Source of the DNA: Brachypodium distachyon
Taxonomy: Eukaryota > Streptophyta > Magnoliopsida > Poales > Poaceae
NCBI RefSeq assembly: GCF_000005505.3
Contig: NC_016131.3
Span: 2,976,001-3,040,000, forward strand
DNA length: 64,000 nucleotides
Direction: 5' to 3'
Shown here: positions 11,617-26,073 of the stretch, one piece after another
How positions within the stretch are numbered: the stretch's first letter is position 1
How the letters are laid out: each line of letters begins with the position of its first letter
Notes under the pieces: generated by a model
The model's database searches: none
What the model was told of the DNA's origin: nothing
What the model saw: the letters and a program-made list of their open reading frames with translations, nothing else
Made by a program: the position numbers and the translations under genes

Positions 11617-12159
11617 ATGAGGACTCCAGCCCTGCTCCTCCTCGTTCTAGTCGCCTTCCAACGCGCCACCGCCACCGACACCGATTACCCGTTGGGCCCC
11701 GAGAAGGTGACCAACCTTCACTTCTTCATGCACGACACCCTCAGTGGCAAGGACCCGTCGGCCGTCCTCGTCGCGCGCGCCGCCGGTGCCAATTATACAC
11801 CGAGGCCCGACAACCTGTTCCCGTTCAGCTCCGTCTACGTCTTCAACGACGTGCTCACGGAGGGGCGCGAGAGGTCGTCCAGGGTGGTCGGGAACGCGCA
11901 CGGGACGTACATCGTGACGGCGAAGAACGAGAAGACGATCCTCATGGCCGTGGACTACCAGCTCGCGGACTACCAGAACAGCTCCTTCGCCGTGTTCACG
12001 CGGAACCCCGTTGGGGTGGACGGCAGGGAGCTCACCGTCGTGGGGGGCCACGGCGCGTTCCGGATGGCGCGCGGGTTCGCCATTCTCCCGTCGCATTACC
12101 TCAACACTGAGAACGGCGACGCGATCTTAGAATATAACGTGACTCTCTTCCACCACTGA
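11617..12159 (+). CDS. Dirigent family protein 1
   Basis: Secreted dirigent proteins steer stereoselective coupling of phenoxy radicals in lignan and lignin-related metabolism, in the apoplast; many grass members are defence-induced. This intronless 180-residue protein has the usual length. Residues 1 to about 20 (MRTPALLLLVLVAF...) form a signal peptide. The dirigent domain follows: GPEKVTNLHFFMHDTLSGKD, PFSSVYVFNDVLTEG, SRVVGNAHGTY, ELTVVGGHGAFRMARGFA and a C-terminal EYNVTLFHH. N-glycosylation sequons lie at NSS and NVT. I chose ATG 11617 over the upstream in-frame start because the TATA box lies inside the longer frame, and ACACCATGAGG is repeated at the paralogue. It is a tandem paralogue of the gene at 13305. 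Substrate is not predictable. Confidence 0.93.
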   Translation: MRTPALLLLVLVAFQRATATDTDYPLGPEKVTNLHFFMHDTLSGKDPSAVLVARAAGANYTPRPDNLFPFSSVYVFNDVLTEGRERSSRVVGNAHGTYIVTAKNEKTILMAVDYQLADYQNSSFAVFTRNPVGVDGRELTVVGGHGAFRMARGFAILPSHYLNTENGDAILEYNVTLFHH

Positions 12160-12498
12160 AATCTGAGTTCTGTCTGTTTTCACTATGATTGCTGTAATGT
12201 CCTGCCGCGAATATACCCATCCACGGCAAAGGCTGTTACGGATAATGAAAAAAACTCATGGAGAATGAAACAAGCTTTGCATATCTTTTTCATTAAGCAG
12301 CAGAGTAGTCTCACTACGAAGTAACAATGCACCGGCATATTTTTCATGCCAATGGGTTTATCCTCTTGAATTTTTCACTATAGTTAAACGGCAAAAAGGA
12401 GCGACTGTTCGGACGAATGTATGAGAGGGATTGCTTCCGATGGTGCACTCGATCAAGACCGGAAGAAGTGCGACTAAAACAACTACGAGTAGCAACTA

Positions 12499-12622
12499 CT
12501 CCCTCTGTCCAACAAAGAATGTCTCAAGTTTGATCAAATTTGAATGCATCTATACACTAAGTCATGTCTAGATACATTCAAATTTTGACAAACTTGAGAC
12601 ATATTTTGTTGGACGGAGGGAG
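12499..12622. mobile_element. Stowaway-like MITE
   Basis: Ends CTCCCTCTGTCCAACAAAGA and TTTTGTTGGACGGAGGGAG, TA on both sides. The centre contains ATGCATCTATACACTAAGTC. Relatives are at 37992 and 60097, the latter interrupted by another MITE exactly at that TA. Confidence 0.9.
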
Positions 12623-12819
12623 TATTAGAATTTTAGATGGCTTAAGCCTGGCCCAACAATATTTTTTCGAAAATCTCAAGCCCACTAGCTAGGTGATGGC
12701 ATGAAGGATTTTTAGTGGTCTGGCTTGGTAACTGTTAAGAGTTTTGAATATCCTTGTCAGATTTCTCTACGCGCTCACACTCCTCAACATGGACGTGTTT
12801 CGTGAAGTTGTTATTACTA

Positions 12820-13050
12820 CTTTTTCTTCGTCCAACAATAGTGGCCATATTAGTTTTTCTTTGACTAAGGCTTTGACCATGAATTATTTTCGTCAATATC
12901 CAATTATATGATATAAAATTGATATCATTGTATTCATAATTAGAAGTACTTGTTTATGGTTATGATTCGAACATTACTCATAAAATAATTTAGGGTCAAA
13001 ATCTCGGTCAACTGCAACCTAATATGTCCACTATTGTTAGACGGAAGAAA
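12820..13050. mobile_element. Stowaway-like MITE, longer type (231 bp)
   Basis: Left end TTTTTCTTCGTCCAACAATAG and right end CTATTGTTAGACGGAAGAAA are inverted repeats with TA outside. The interior also pairs around a central palindromic stretch. It lies between the two dirigent genes. Confidence 0.8.
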
Positions 13051-13214
13051 TACTTGCCTTGAATGTCCTAGTTCCATGGTCGCGGACATTATGTAGATGC
13101 TCGCAATAGAAAATTCAATTTTGTTTTAAAAATTGAGGAAGTTAATAAATACTATACCATTTTAAGAACCAGATATGTTCAATTCTAAAATACAAACATA
13201 TCTTGATCTTCACC

Positions 13215-13221
13215 TATAAAG
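13215..13221 (+). promoter_or_regulatory. TATA box of dirigent gene 2
   Basis: TATAAAG in the same CTTGATCTTCACCTATAAAG context as in dirigent gene 1, 90 bases before the ATG. This shows that the promoter was duplicated with the gene. Confidence 0.7.
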
Positions 13222-13304
13222 ATACAACCCAAAGGTTCTACCATCACTCCACTTCTCCATCAACCAAAACCAAAAAGAAAGTTCAATTCAAAACGAAATA
13301 CACC

Positions 13305-13856
13305 ATGAGGACTCCATCCCTCCTCCTCCTCCTCTTCGTTCTATTCTCCTTCCAACGTGACACTGCCGCCACCGGCTACCTGTCGGGGCCCGAGAAGGTG
13401 ACCAACCTCCACTTCTACATGCATGACACCGTCGCCGGCAAGGACGCGACGGACGTCCCCGTCGCGCACGGCGCCAATTTCATACCGACGCCCGGCACCA
13501 TATCAAGCCTGTTCCCGTTCAGCTCCGTCTACGTCTTCGACAACGTGCTCACGGAGGGGTGGGAGAGGTCGTCCAGGGTGGTCGGGAACGCGCAGGGGAT
13601 GTACATCATGTCGTCCAAGGACGGGAACACGATCGACATGGCCGTGGACTACGAGCTCACCGAGTACAAGAACAGCTCCTTCTCGGTGCTCACACGGAAC
13701 CCTGTCGGGGATGGCGACGGCAGGGAGCTCACCGTCGTTGGCGGGCGTGGCGCATTCCGGATGGCCCGCGGGTTCATCATCCTCCCGACGGAACGCCTCA
13801 ACACCACCACCCTGGACGCGGTCATCGAGTACAACGTGACTCTCATCCACCACTGA
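13305..13856 (+). CDS. Dirigent family protein 2
   Basis: Intronless, 183 residues, same family and expected apoplastic role as the gene at 11617. Signal peptide MRTPSLLLLLFVLFSF, then GPEKVTNLHFYMHDTVAGKD, FPFSSVYVFDNVLTEG, SRVVGNAQGMYIMSSKDG, ELTVVGGRGAFRMARGFIIL and EYNVTLIHH. Sequons NSS and NVT are kept. The ATG lies in ACACCATGAGG. The frame also runs open upstream through the TATA region, which is leader and not protein. Sequence and promoter similarity to gene 1, and the same orientation 1.1 kb apart, point to a tandem duplication. The main differences are a four-residue insertion before LFPFSS and the loss of the VLVAR segment (VPVAH here), so binding-pocket differences are possible. 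Confidence 0.93.
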   Translation: MRTPSLLLLLFVLFSFQRDTAATGYLSGPEKVTNLHFYMHDTVAGKDATDVPVAHGANFIPTPGTISSLFPFSSVYVFDNVLTEGWERSSRVVGNAQGMYIMSSKDGNTIDMAVDYELTEYKNSSFSVLTRNPVGDGDGRELTVVGGRGAFRMARGFIILPTERLNTTTLDAVIEYNVTLIHH

Positions 13857-14129
13857 GATATGGGTTATGTTTGTACGTACGTAGCACCGAATTCAAAGTG
13901 TGCGTGGTAGTCTTAATTTCCAGGGCTGATACTGCTTATAGATCCAAATCAAATAAGCTCTTTGAGCACTTGCTCTCATCTGGCCGGCCTTTCTCGACTA
14001 GGTGCTTCCTTTGTGGATGGGTTGGTCGCTTAATTTTGGTGTCTGTTCGATGAGGTGTGCAGTGTGCTTCTGTATTTGCGCAAAAAAAAGAGGTGTGCTT
14101 CTGTGGACGCATCTTGGCATGGCTATTAC

Positions 14130-14226
14130 TCTTGTTCTTTCCGTTCCTAAATACTTGTCGTTACTCGTCGTTGTTTTAGTTCAAGTTTGCATTAAAACAA
14201 CGACAAGTATTTAGAAACGGAGGGAA
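14130..14226. mobile_element. Stowaway-like MITE
   Basis: Same family as 563-641: CCGTTCCTAAATACTTGTCG opposite CGACAAGTATTTAGAAACGG, ending GGAGGGAA before TA. It carries a small internal CGTTACTCGTCGTT duplication in the left arm. Confidence 0.85.
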
Positions 14227-14434
14227 TAGATCTTAACTGGGTCCGTGTGGCGTTACACCGCCGGCCGCGCGGCGCATTGATCGAGCAGGCCCGCCTGGCT
14301 TCCCCTTTCGGATCTCCGGTTTAACACGCCTCCATTGAGCGGTTCCAACAAGAGCACCCAAAGCGGCAACGAGCACGCCGCGAGCGGCATGGCGCATTCA
14401 GTGGCACCACCAACCTTCTTGACCTCCTCCCGCC

Positions 14435-14440
14435 TATACA
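14435..14440 (+). promoter_or_regulatory. TATA-like box of the lipid-transfer gene
   Basis: TATACATAA in CGCCTATACATAACAC, 69 bases before the ATG. Confidence 0.55.
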
Positions 14441-14503
14441 TAACACTTAGCCACAGGCCACAGCCCCGCTCCAATCACACACCCAGTGCAGCTAGCTACC
14501 ACG

Positions 14504-14968
14504 ATGGCGCTTATTAGCACGCGCAACGCCGTCGTCGCCGCGGCGATAATGCTGATGGCGGCGGCCGTAGGAACGGCGGCGGCGGAGGTGTCGTGCGGGG
14601 ACTCGGTGAGGGCGCTGATCCCGTGCGGATCGTTCCTGGTGGGAGCGGACGCGGCGGCCGCGCCGAGCGAGAGCTGCTGCCGGGGCGCGCTGGCGCTGCG
14701 GGGGATGGCGTCTACGACGGCGGCGCGGCGGGAGCTCTGCAAGTGCCTGATGCAGTCAGGCCCGTCGTTCGGCGTGCTCCCGGACCGCGCCAGGCAGCTC
14801 CCGGCGCGCTGCAACCTCGGCGTCGCCATCCCCGTCGGCCCCGAAACCGACTGCGACAAGTACGTAATTAGATTGATTGATCAAGCGCCCAACTACGTCG
14901 ATGACCATCAGTTCACGGTTGAATGACAGTAATTTTCTTTGCTTCATGGTTGGCACAGGATACCGTAA
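14504..14968 (+). CDS. Non-specific lipid-transfer protein, type 1-like
   Basis: Small secreted proteins that carry lipids in the apoplast, linked to cuticle assembly and defence. Two exons: 14504-14859 and 14959-14968, giving 121 residues ending DCDKIP. The intron near the stop codon is typical of nsLTP genes and has GTACGT and GCACAG ends. Residues 1-27 (MALISTRN...GTAAAE) are a signal peptide. All eight cysteines are present, spaced C-x9-C-x16-CC-x19-CKC-x21-C-x13-C. The Lys between Cys5 and Cys6 and the spacing point to type 1, although the second gap is 16 residues, where I recall 13-15 as usual. If the intron is retained, the frame runs on for about 20 residues (KYVIRLIDQ...). The upstream in-frame ATG at 14486 lies in the leader. 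Confidence 0.92.
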
Positions 14969-17662
14969 GCAGCGGGCGATGGTTGGACGTACGGATCGCG
15001 TTGCTGGTGGCATGCATGAAGTGGCGAGATGGATGGACGGAGTGTTTGCATTGCTCGGTTGCTCCCGGGGTTCACCGTTGAATAATTAAGCACTGATGCT
15101 AGTACTACTAGTACTCCTAGCTTAGTAATAAAACTGTTTGTGTGGACGCATGTACTGTTTCCTCACGTACGTGTTCAATAACAGAGAGACGGCGGCCTGT
15201 TTGGTTGGTATCTTGGGTCGTCTCCGGAAACTGTTTCCGAGCTGCGAATATGACTCTCTGTAAGAATCAAGGTTTTGGCTGCCGAGTGAGGTTTTCTACC
15301 TCTTCAAAAAGAACACTAACGATCGGGCATTCGCGCTGTTGGCTGAAAATAAATTTACTGTGTGTTTTTGGCCATGGTTATGTGCTTCTTCTGCCTGCAT
15401 CAACTGATTATTAAAGGCAGACACCTCAGTTCAGCCGTCAGCCAACCTCCCGCCAGACAGCAGCCAAACACCCGTAACCAGGTTAATTCATTCATGTTGC
15501 ATCGACTCAGCCAGGTTCCAGGAGCGGGACTGCTACGCAGGTGGAGGCCACCACGGAAGTACGGAAGCAAACACGACATGACTGTGGGCTGTCTAAACAT
15601 GAGTAGTAGGAGCACTACTATGCAACGCGAAAAGGCCCCCTTTTTCTCTGGCGATGCGGCCCCACCCACTTTCGATCAATACACCTCACCATCATTACAA
15701 CATAAAAATGATGCTTATGCGCGCTAATCACGGGACCATCACTACACGACCTACGACATTGTAGAGCTCCTAACCACCCTAATTTGTCGAGCAGAACCAA
15801 AACTCCAACTGAAAATTCCAGCGCGATTTCGTTCGTTTCTCCTTGTCGGTCCTTGATCCTCCACACGGTTTTTCCTCCTCCGGCGACTCGGACCGCGTAA
15901 CAGAGAAAAGCCAAATCAGCAGAAAAGGTTTCCCAGATTCCTGATTCAGTCCGCGCTGAGAACAGTCCCAATAGACTTTTCTTTTTACCAAAATACTACG
16001 GGAGTTTTTCCCGGTGCAAGCATCAGCGCCCGACTGTCCGGGCCGGCCACAAGCGTTTTTCCTCCAAAATCCCGTGGGCTTGCCGTGTTCTAGCCTTCTA
16101 GGGGCACCGTGCATGTGTGGATGATGAATCATCGGTCACCTGGCATATTTGGTTGGCGTGCATCAGCTCCGTGTATACCTGACCCGGCCGGAACCGACCG
16201 TGTGCCACGACCCATCCTTGTCACCTTCCCCGTGAAGCCGCCACACGTGTCTAGAAGCCGCAAAGGCGGCACCAACAAGGTCTGGATCGGTCACGTACTC
16301 GGTTACTCGTTTTGGTTTCTTCTGGAAGAGGAAACACACGAACGGTTTTGGAAAAACGAACCACTGGTGCATGCATTGGGATTTAATGGGTGCTGAAATT
16401 TGAGGTATTCACTAATTTGGGGACTTTTCGCCGGAGAGCAAGTCAAGCATGAAGTCTGAACTCCGTTGTACTACTCCCAAACCATACGGTTTTCCCCTTG
16501 TTGTTGATACTGGTATATGCTTTGATCTTGTCAAGTCTGAATGCTTTCACCTACATTTATTTCTTGTCCCCTTCTAGTTGTTGAATGCTGATCCTGTCAA
16601 CCAATGCCGCCACTGGTCAACGAACGACTGGAGATTGTATAATCAGCAGTAGTACAAGTTTACAATAACCAAAGAATGCCAGCCCCTACTGAACTCCAAA
16701 GCTCGTTTTTATCCGCGTCATTAGCAGGGGCTTAAGGGAAGAACGTCGCTGCCCTGCTTACCGAACCCTGCTTCCAGACCCGTTTTTTCTTCGCCGCTTG
16801 TCGCCGTCTCGTCCAGCTCGAAGAAGTCTTCCTCCGAATTTTCTACCACCACTAATCTCCAAGCCTTCTTCACACCTTTATTACTTCTCGAGTAGGCATA
16901 TATATCGTCCGGCCAATGAAAAATCAATTTACAGAAGGTCTAAAAGTCTAAAAGTATCAAACAAAATCACTAATCCTGTACTAATCTCACCCCATTCACA
17001 TCTCGTTTTAAAGCCCGATGCGTTCTTATCATGTTATGCGTCTCATTTTGGCGGCCACTTTGGTTGTTATGATCACAGAAAGGGTATATACCGGAGTACT
17101 ATAAATAATCGTAAAATGCAGAATTCCGCGTGGACTTTGAAAAATATAAAAAAGAGGGATCGGTAGTTGTATAAAGGGGAAGTATTTATTGGACAAGAAC
17201 TGCTCAACTTCTAGTAAACCCGCACCAACAACAACTGCCCCCCATTTTCTTGCGGGGTTATCCCGGCGGCCTGTGCTAATCCCCGCTGAAAATCGCCACC
17301 GCTTCCGCAAAATCTCGCCACGGATCTCTAAATCATTCATTACTGCTCTAGTACAAAGCTCCCAGGAAAAGAGAGATTTCGTCTTTGCTGGTACAGCTCG
17401 TGGGTCTTGCTGGTGTTTAATCTAGAACGCATCCAGAATTCGTGGACTCCCCCGGCGAGACTCACACGCTAGCTAGTTCCCCCAGTACAAAGCGCGTCGG
17501 GATTTCTCCCGGGATTCCATTTCGTTTTCCCTCGAATTTTTTAGAGGCCTCCTTTGTTGCAATCCAGCTCTCGCCTCTCGCGCCGTCCGGTCGTGGCCGG
17601 AATCGGGATTTCTATTTTAATTTCTTCCCCAATCCGCTGTACGGCGGCTCTAGCCTCTCGCC
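14969..17662. other. Intergenic and CDPK upstream region
   Basis: No gene supported. Short open frames at 15362-15727 and 15779-16132 lack domains and overlap each other on both strands. The last few hundred bases, CT-rich with GGATTTCTCCC-type words, are the promoter and leader of the CDPK gene. Confidence 0.5.
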
Positions 17663-21569
<3,907 letters not shown>

Positions 21570-23077
21570 ACCGAGAACAGAACAGAAAAGAACTAGAACG
21601 ACGCTGAAGTGTTGGTGGGTTTATCAGCGTTCTGTTTAGCTGTGCCCGGGTTTGTTGGCCAGATTTTTTTCTCCCCCGCTCCTTTTTTTTCCCGTTCTTT
21701 CACACGGTAAATGAGTCTTCGATTCTTGGCTTTGTAAAGATAGCGTTGTAAGTGGATATGTTTGCAGTTTAGTGTAAAAAGGTGGTGTGGAAATGCTTAA
21801 TACAGTTCCCTGTTGTCGTTCGTCTTCCCCTCGTCAGCCAGTCGCTTCAAGCTTTGTCACGTTGCAATGTTTCAGCTCGATCACGCGTGTTCGTGCAGAG
21901 GGCAGCCATGGTTGACTGTTTACGCATTCGCGATGGTGCCACACGACAAAGTGCAAGCATGTACTCCGGCATTGGCGACGTGCCGTATGGCTCCAGTCCA
22001 AGGTCGGTATGGCTCTGGCATCGGCGACCAGTTCCCGCCTCTTTTTTTGAAAGAAAATTTTCAGACATGTTTATTTTTTGTTTGGTTTATACTAGGTTTA
22101 GACATTTTGAACTTTTGTTCTGTAGGTCATTTTGCACTCAGTTTCAGTGATAAAGTTTCGATGTCTATTTTTTGGGGAAAAGAATATTCTATGGCTCATG
22201 AGCTCCTATGTTTTCTCTTCTGCCGTGTGCTCAGGGGCGGAGCCAGCGACAAGATGCACCTAGGGAAGTTCTCTCCTGAACTGCATTTTGCTAAAAATAT
22301 ATTTCCAAAGAGTTATTACGCAACAATTTTTCTCAAGGCCCTGTTGCTGAAACTGAGTGTGCTTGTCACATTATGATATTGCTTACATATATTTTGCATC
22401 CCACATTGTAGCCTTCGTTTAGAGGCGACGAAGTTGTGAATTCTTATTAGTCTCCATTTGAACAAGTTGAGTCTTACTTCCTCCTTTAAGACAAGACTTT
22501 GACTAATAATTACTTCATTAATATGTCATTTCTTAAGACATGATATTTACATCAACAAATTTGTTTTCAAAAGTTCTTTCTGATAATTATGCTTTCCTAT
22601 CATAAAAGTGACATAGTAATGAAATAACCCCCCGCGGTCTCCTTTCCCGATGTGTTCGTAGTTCCTACGAGGAACAGGAATTGACAAGTCACAGTTGATA
22701 CACTTTGCAGAGGTGTGTTGATTTACCCACAAACTTCCATGACGATGTGTCCATGTAAATAAAGCGAACGAAACAGTGGACTAAACCTGGACCCCAGGGC
22801 TCACACCAGGGTCCAGACGCCCTGGGCCCATGGGAGGGCGCGTTGGACATATGTCCATCTAGAGATTTTTTTTCTATCGCTCAAAAGACAAATCTAGATA
22901 TTTTTTCTATGTATACCTCCTACATTTAGCAATTTTAATGATCTAGCCGAGAAAACAGGCTGTGCTGGAATTGCGGAGCTGGGTTGACGTCGATGTCATG
23001 GTCGGCCTACCAAGAGGGGAGGGTTTGGGCGGGTGACGTGGGTAAAGGCGGCCGTGGGTCCACCCGACCCTCCTTCA
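21570..23077. other. Intergenic with repeat scraps
   Basis: CDPK 3' flank, then degenerate repeats. CAGGGGCGGAGCCAGC at about 22233 matches the end motif of non-autonomous grass hAT elements; its partner end was not found. At 22475-22625 a sequence with CTCCTTTAAGACAAGACTTTG resembles one end of a Stowaway-type element. No gene supported. Confidence 0.5.
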
Positions 23078-23082
23078 TATAA
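23078..23082 (+). promoter_or_regulatory. TATA box of LisH-like gene
   Basis: CATATAAGG, 54-58 bases before the ATG at 23136. Confidence 0.5.
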
Positions 23083-23135
23083 GGCCGTTTGAAACGAAAA
23101 CAAAACCAAATCCAATCCCCGAACCGAATCGAGTG

Positions 23136-24494
23136 ATGCGGATCAAGCCTTCTTCCGGCCTCCCGGAGTACCCCGGCGTGAGGCGGCTCCGTCACCGGCG
23201 CCTCCTCACCTACCTCCGGCTCCAAGGCATCTACCACGCATTCCAATCGTACGCGTGACCGCTCCCGGCTCCGCCTACTTTACTCTCTTCCTCCTTCTGC
23301 AGCGCAGCTAATTAAAAGCATCCGCCGTCGATGTCGTGTTCCCCCCCGGCGCGCAGGATGATCCCGCAGACGGACGCGCTCATGTGCGAGATACAACTGC
23401 AGCGGCTCGTGGCGGGGGGGATGTGGAGCGGCGCGCTGGACTACGTCGGCCGTTTCCTGCCGCCCGACGGCGGCGGCGGCGGCGTCGAGGCCCGCGCTCT
23501 CATCTACTTCCTGCAGTCGCTTTGGGCCTTCACCAACATCGTCGCCGGCGCGAACTGCGGCGCCGTGACGGCCTCCGCGCACCGCCACGACATCCGCTTC
23601 GGTATGCGCATGTCCCGCAACGCCAAGCTCTTTGCCATCCTCGACGGCATGCATGCTCAAGTCGCCCAAATTCAGGTAAAACCTGCTGTTACCAGAAAAG
23701 ATCGCCAAGCTCTACCTAAACAAGAGGAGGAGGTATAAACTAAATGCATCACAAAATCATTGGTTCTTTCGTCTCTGAATTTTCAAACACGAATGCATGC
23801 TGATTCATGCCTTTTTGCAGCCTGCCTCCTCCTTCAAACCTACCTACCGGTAAACTCCCCCTTCACACACATCAAAGCTAATTAGCTCGTAACCTCTAGT
23901 TAATGATTCCTACGTTTTTTTATGGCAGGAGAATTGCTCATCGAGTCACTGGAACGGGCAGCGGATCTTATCGGTAAAACTAGCCTCTGATTGAATCCGC
24001 ACTATGCATCATCAAACCTGCTTCTGTTTCTTAGCATTTGGTAGCTTGAACACAGTTGCAACTTATGATGTGCAACTTATGATGCTATTTCCATTTCCAT
24101 GAAAACTACAGTAGAATAGATCTGACTCATTTCCCTCGAACATTGTTCCTTTGTTTCTGGAAATAACTTGGATTATGTATCTACCTGCTGAACTTATCTC
24201 ATGATATTCAGTGAAATGTTTGAGAGCCTGTAGACGTCCGGAGTTCTATCAAGTCCACACAGATCGATCAAGTTGGGAAGGTAAATTGACACTTATTTTA
24301 CCCTTTAGTACAAATTTGTACTAATTAGTACAAAATCTGAACTTATTATGGATCGGAGGGAGTACGTTCGAAAAGTTCCGGAGTACCATGTTCCACTTCT
24401 AACTACGGCACCAATTGCAGGTGCCCCTGTTGATCTATGCCTGCAAGCCTTGCTTGGCACCTTGAAAGATCCTGAAAAAATCATTGGGATCTGA
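23136..24494 (+). CDS. LisH/CTLH-like grass protein, unknown function
   Basis: LisH and CTLH are alpha-helical dimerisation motifs found in E3-ligase and co-repressor subunits. Exon 1 (23136-23248) and exon 2 (23357-23675) join in phase to give RRLLTYLRLQGIYHAFQSMI, a LisH-like helix pair, then a CTLH-like helix ending GGMWSGALDYVGRFLP. Later exons read ELLIESLERAADLI (end 23973), VKCLRACRRPEFYQVHTDRS (24212-24280) and GAPVDLCLQALLGTLKDPEK to a TGA at 24494; these three are in phase. Between them a 29-base exon candidate (23821-23849) leaves the phase off by one, so either another splice site is used or the gene carries a one-base lesion. A MITE fragment sits near 24300-24365 in an intron. 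The family assignment is from motif shape only. Confidence 0.6.
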
Positions 24495-25050
24495 TCATCA
24501 GTTACAAATGCAGGTAAGTTACTTGAACACTAAGGGCTTTATGGGTCATTTCTAACCGTGTGGTATCAACCCGTTCCGTTAAAATGCTGTGTTGGACGCT
24601 ATTAATTAACCGATGGAATATTTGTTGGAGTGCAGGGTGTCTCAAGCTAGAACCTGCAGCTAGATATAGTCTGACCGGGTAGGTGGCATGTAATTGACCT
24701 TACTCCTGGTGCCACTGTGTGCGTGAACCGTGAAAAGACAAGTGAGATTAGCGGCCGATGCTGTTAGGTCTTGGGAGTACTACTCTACTTAAGTTGTTTA
24801 GCTGGCCTTTTCGCCATGTTAGGTTATCAAATTCCAAGAACTTTTAGCTGTATGTTATCATGCAAAATTGCAATTCGAAATCCTTATGCATGTTTATATG
24901 ATCAATTCTATAGTTTAACCCTGAGCAGCACGATGATGCGTCGTCTGTCTGACCCTAGATGCATATATGACCAGCCTCAAAATCAGGATCCTCAACAAAC
25001 ACACTCACACACAAAATCTCTAACTACAAAGCAGTACGGTTGTATATATC
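24495..25050. other. Intergenic between convergent genes
   Basis: 3' flanks of the LisH-like gene and of the minus-strand VPS23-like gene. No separate feature recognised. Confidence 0.5.
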
Positions 25051-26073
25051 CTAGGAGCAAAGCTTGGAGCACAGCGCGCGCTGGAAGAACTGCTCCCGCG
25101 CCAGGACGCGCACGCTCCTGAGGTATCCGTCGAGCGGCACGGCCCCTTCCTGCACCGCCTTGTCCAGCGCGTAGATGGTGTCCTCGATCGCCAGATCCAT
25201 GGCCGCGCACTCGAGCTTCTGCCGGGAGACCACGTCCGCCGGCCGAAAACGCCCCGCCGCGTCACCGCCGCCGTCGTCCGCCGCGGACACCGTCCTCGCG
25301 TTCCCCGCGACCCAGTCCTCCATGGCGTACGCGGCCACCGTCAGGTCCTGTAGGCGGCGCTCGAGCTTCTCCACCTCCTCCCCTGCCTCGCGGAGCGCCC
25401 CGTCGGCCACCGCCCGGCCCCGAAGCCGCAGCTCGGCCTGCACCGCGAAGAGCGCGTCCACCTCGGCCTCGCTCGCGGCGTGGAGTGCGTCGGCGTCGGC
25501 GCAGGCCATGGCCGCGGCGTCGCGCCGGTAGATCTCGGCCGCCGCGGCGTCCTCCTCGGCGGCGGCGAGGAGGGGCGGGTCGAGGCCGAAGAGGCGGGCG
25601 AGGGACCGGACGAGGTCGAGGAGGTTGGAGGAGGGGAACACCCAGGAGCGGAGGCACGGGGCGTCGACGGCGATGAGCCCTGACCCGGAGCGGCGGTGGT
25701 CGACGACGAGGGGGTGGTGGGGCTTGACGACCATGCCGCGGGTCGGCGAGAGGAAGACGAGGGGCGGGCACCGCGGGTAGCGCTCGGGGAGCCAGACGAC
25801 GGCGGGGAGGTTGTAGGAGGCCCCCGCGTGGAGGATCGGGATGGTGCCGATGGCCTGGAGAAGGAGGCGGCCGGCGTCGTTGTGGGTGGTGAATTGCGGC
25901 TGCGCGGCCCGGAGGCGGAGGGAGGGGAAGGCGTCGGCGAGCGCGAGGAGGTGGTTGCGGATCAGCCACTTGGCGTCCTCGGCGTAGGAGAGCGCCGAGG
26001 GGCCGCGCTGGGAGAGCGCCGCCGTGAGGAACTGGTGCGCCCCGGTGCCGCCCGCCGCCGGAGCCATCGCCAT
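25051..26073 (-). CDS. VPS23: ELC/VPS23 (TSG101-like) ESCRT-I subunit
   Basis: VPS23/ELCH is the ESCRT-I subunit that binds ubiquitinated cargo on endosomes for sorting into multivesicular bodies. Intronless, 340 residues, near the family's usual length. Residues 1-165 form the UEV domain: YAEDAKWLIRNHLLAL, LLLQAIGTIPILHAGASYNL, VVWLPERYPRCPPLVFLSPT, and the catalytically dead E2 fold shown by HHPLVVDHRRSGSGLIAVDA with no active-site Cys. A proline-poor linker and an Ala/Glu-rich coiled coil (about 175-260) follow, then the C-terminal steadiness box (LECAAMDLAIEDTIYALDKA and LAREQFFQRALCSK). The first of two close in-frame ATGs was chosen. Arabidopsis ELC is also intronless. The long open frames antisense to it are GC artefacts. 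Confidence 0.93.
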   Translation of the reverse strand: MAMAPAAGGTGAHQFLTAALSQRGPSALSYAEDAKWLIRNHLLALADAFPSLRLRAAQPQFTTHNDAGRLLLQAIGTIPILHAGASYNLPAVVWLPERYPRCPPLVFLSPTRGMVVKPHHPLVVDHRRSGSGLIAVDAPCLRSWVFPSSNLLDLVRSLARLFGLDPPLLAAAEEDAAAAEIYRRDAAAMACADADALHAASEAEVDALFAVQAELRLRGRAVADGALREAGEEVEKLERRLQDLTVAAYAMEDWVAGNARTVSAADDGGGDAAGRFRPADVVSRQKLECAAMDLAIEDTIYALDKAVQEGAVPLDGYLRSVRVLAREQFFQRALCSKLCS

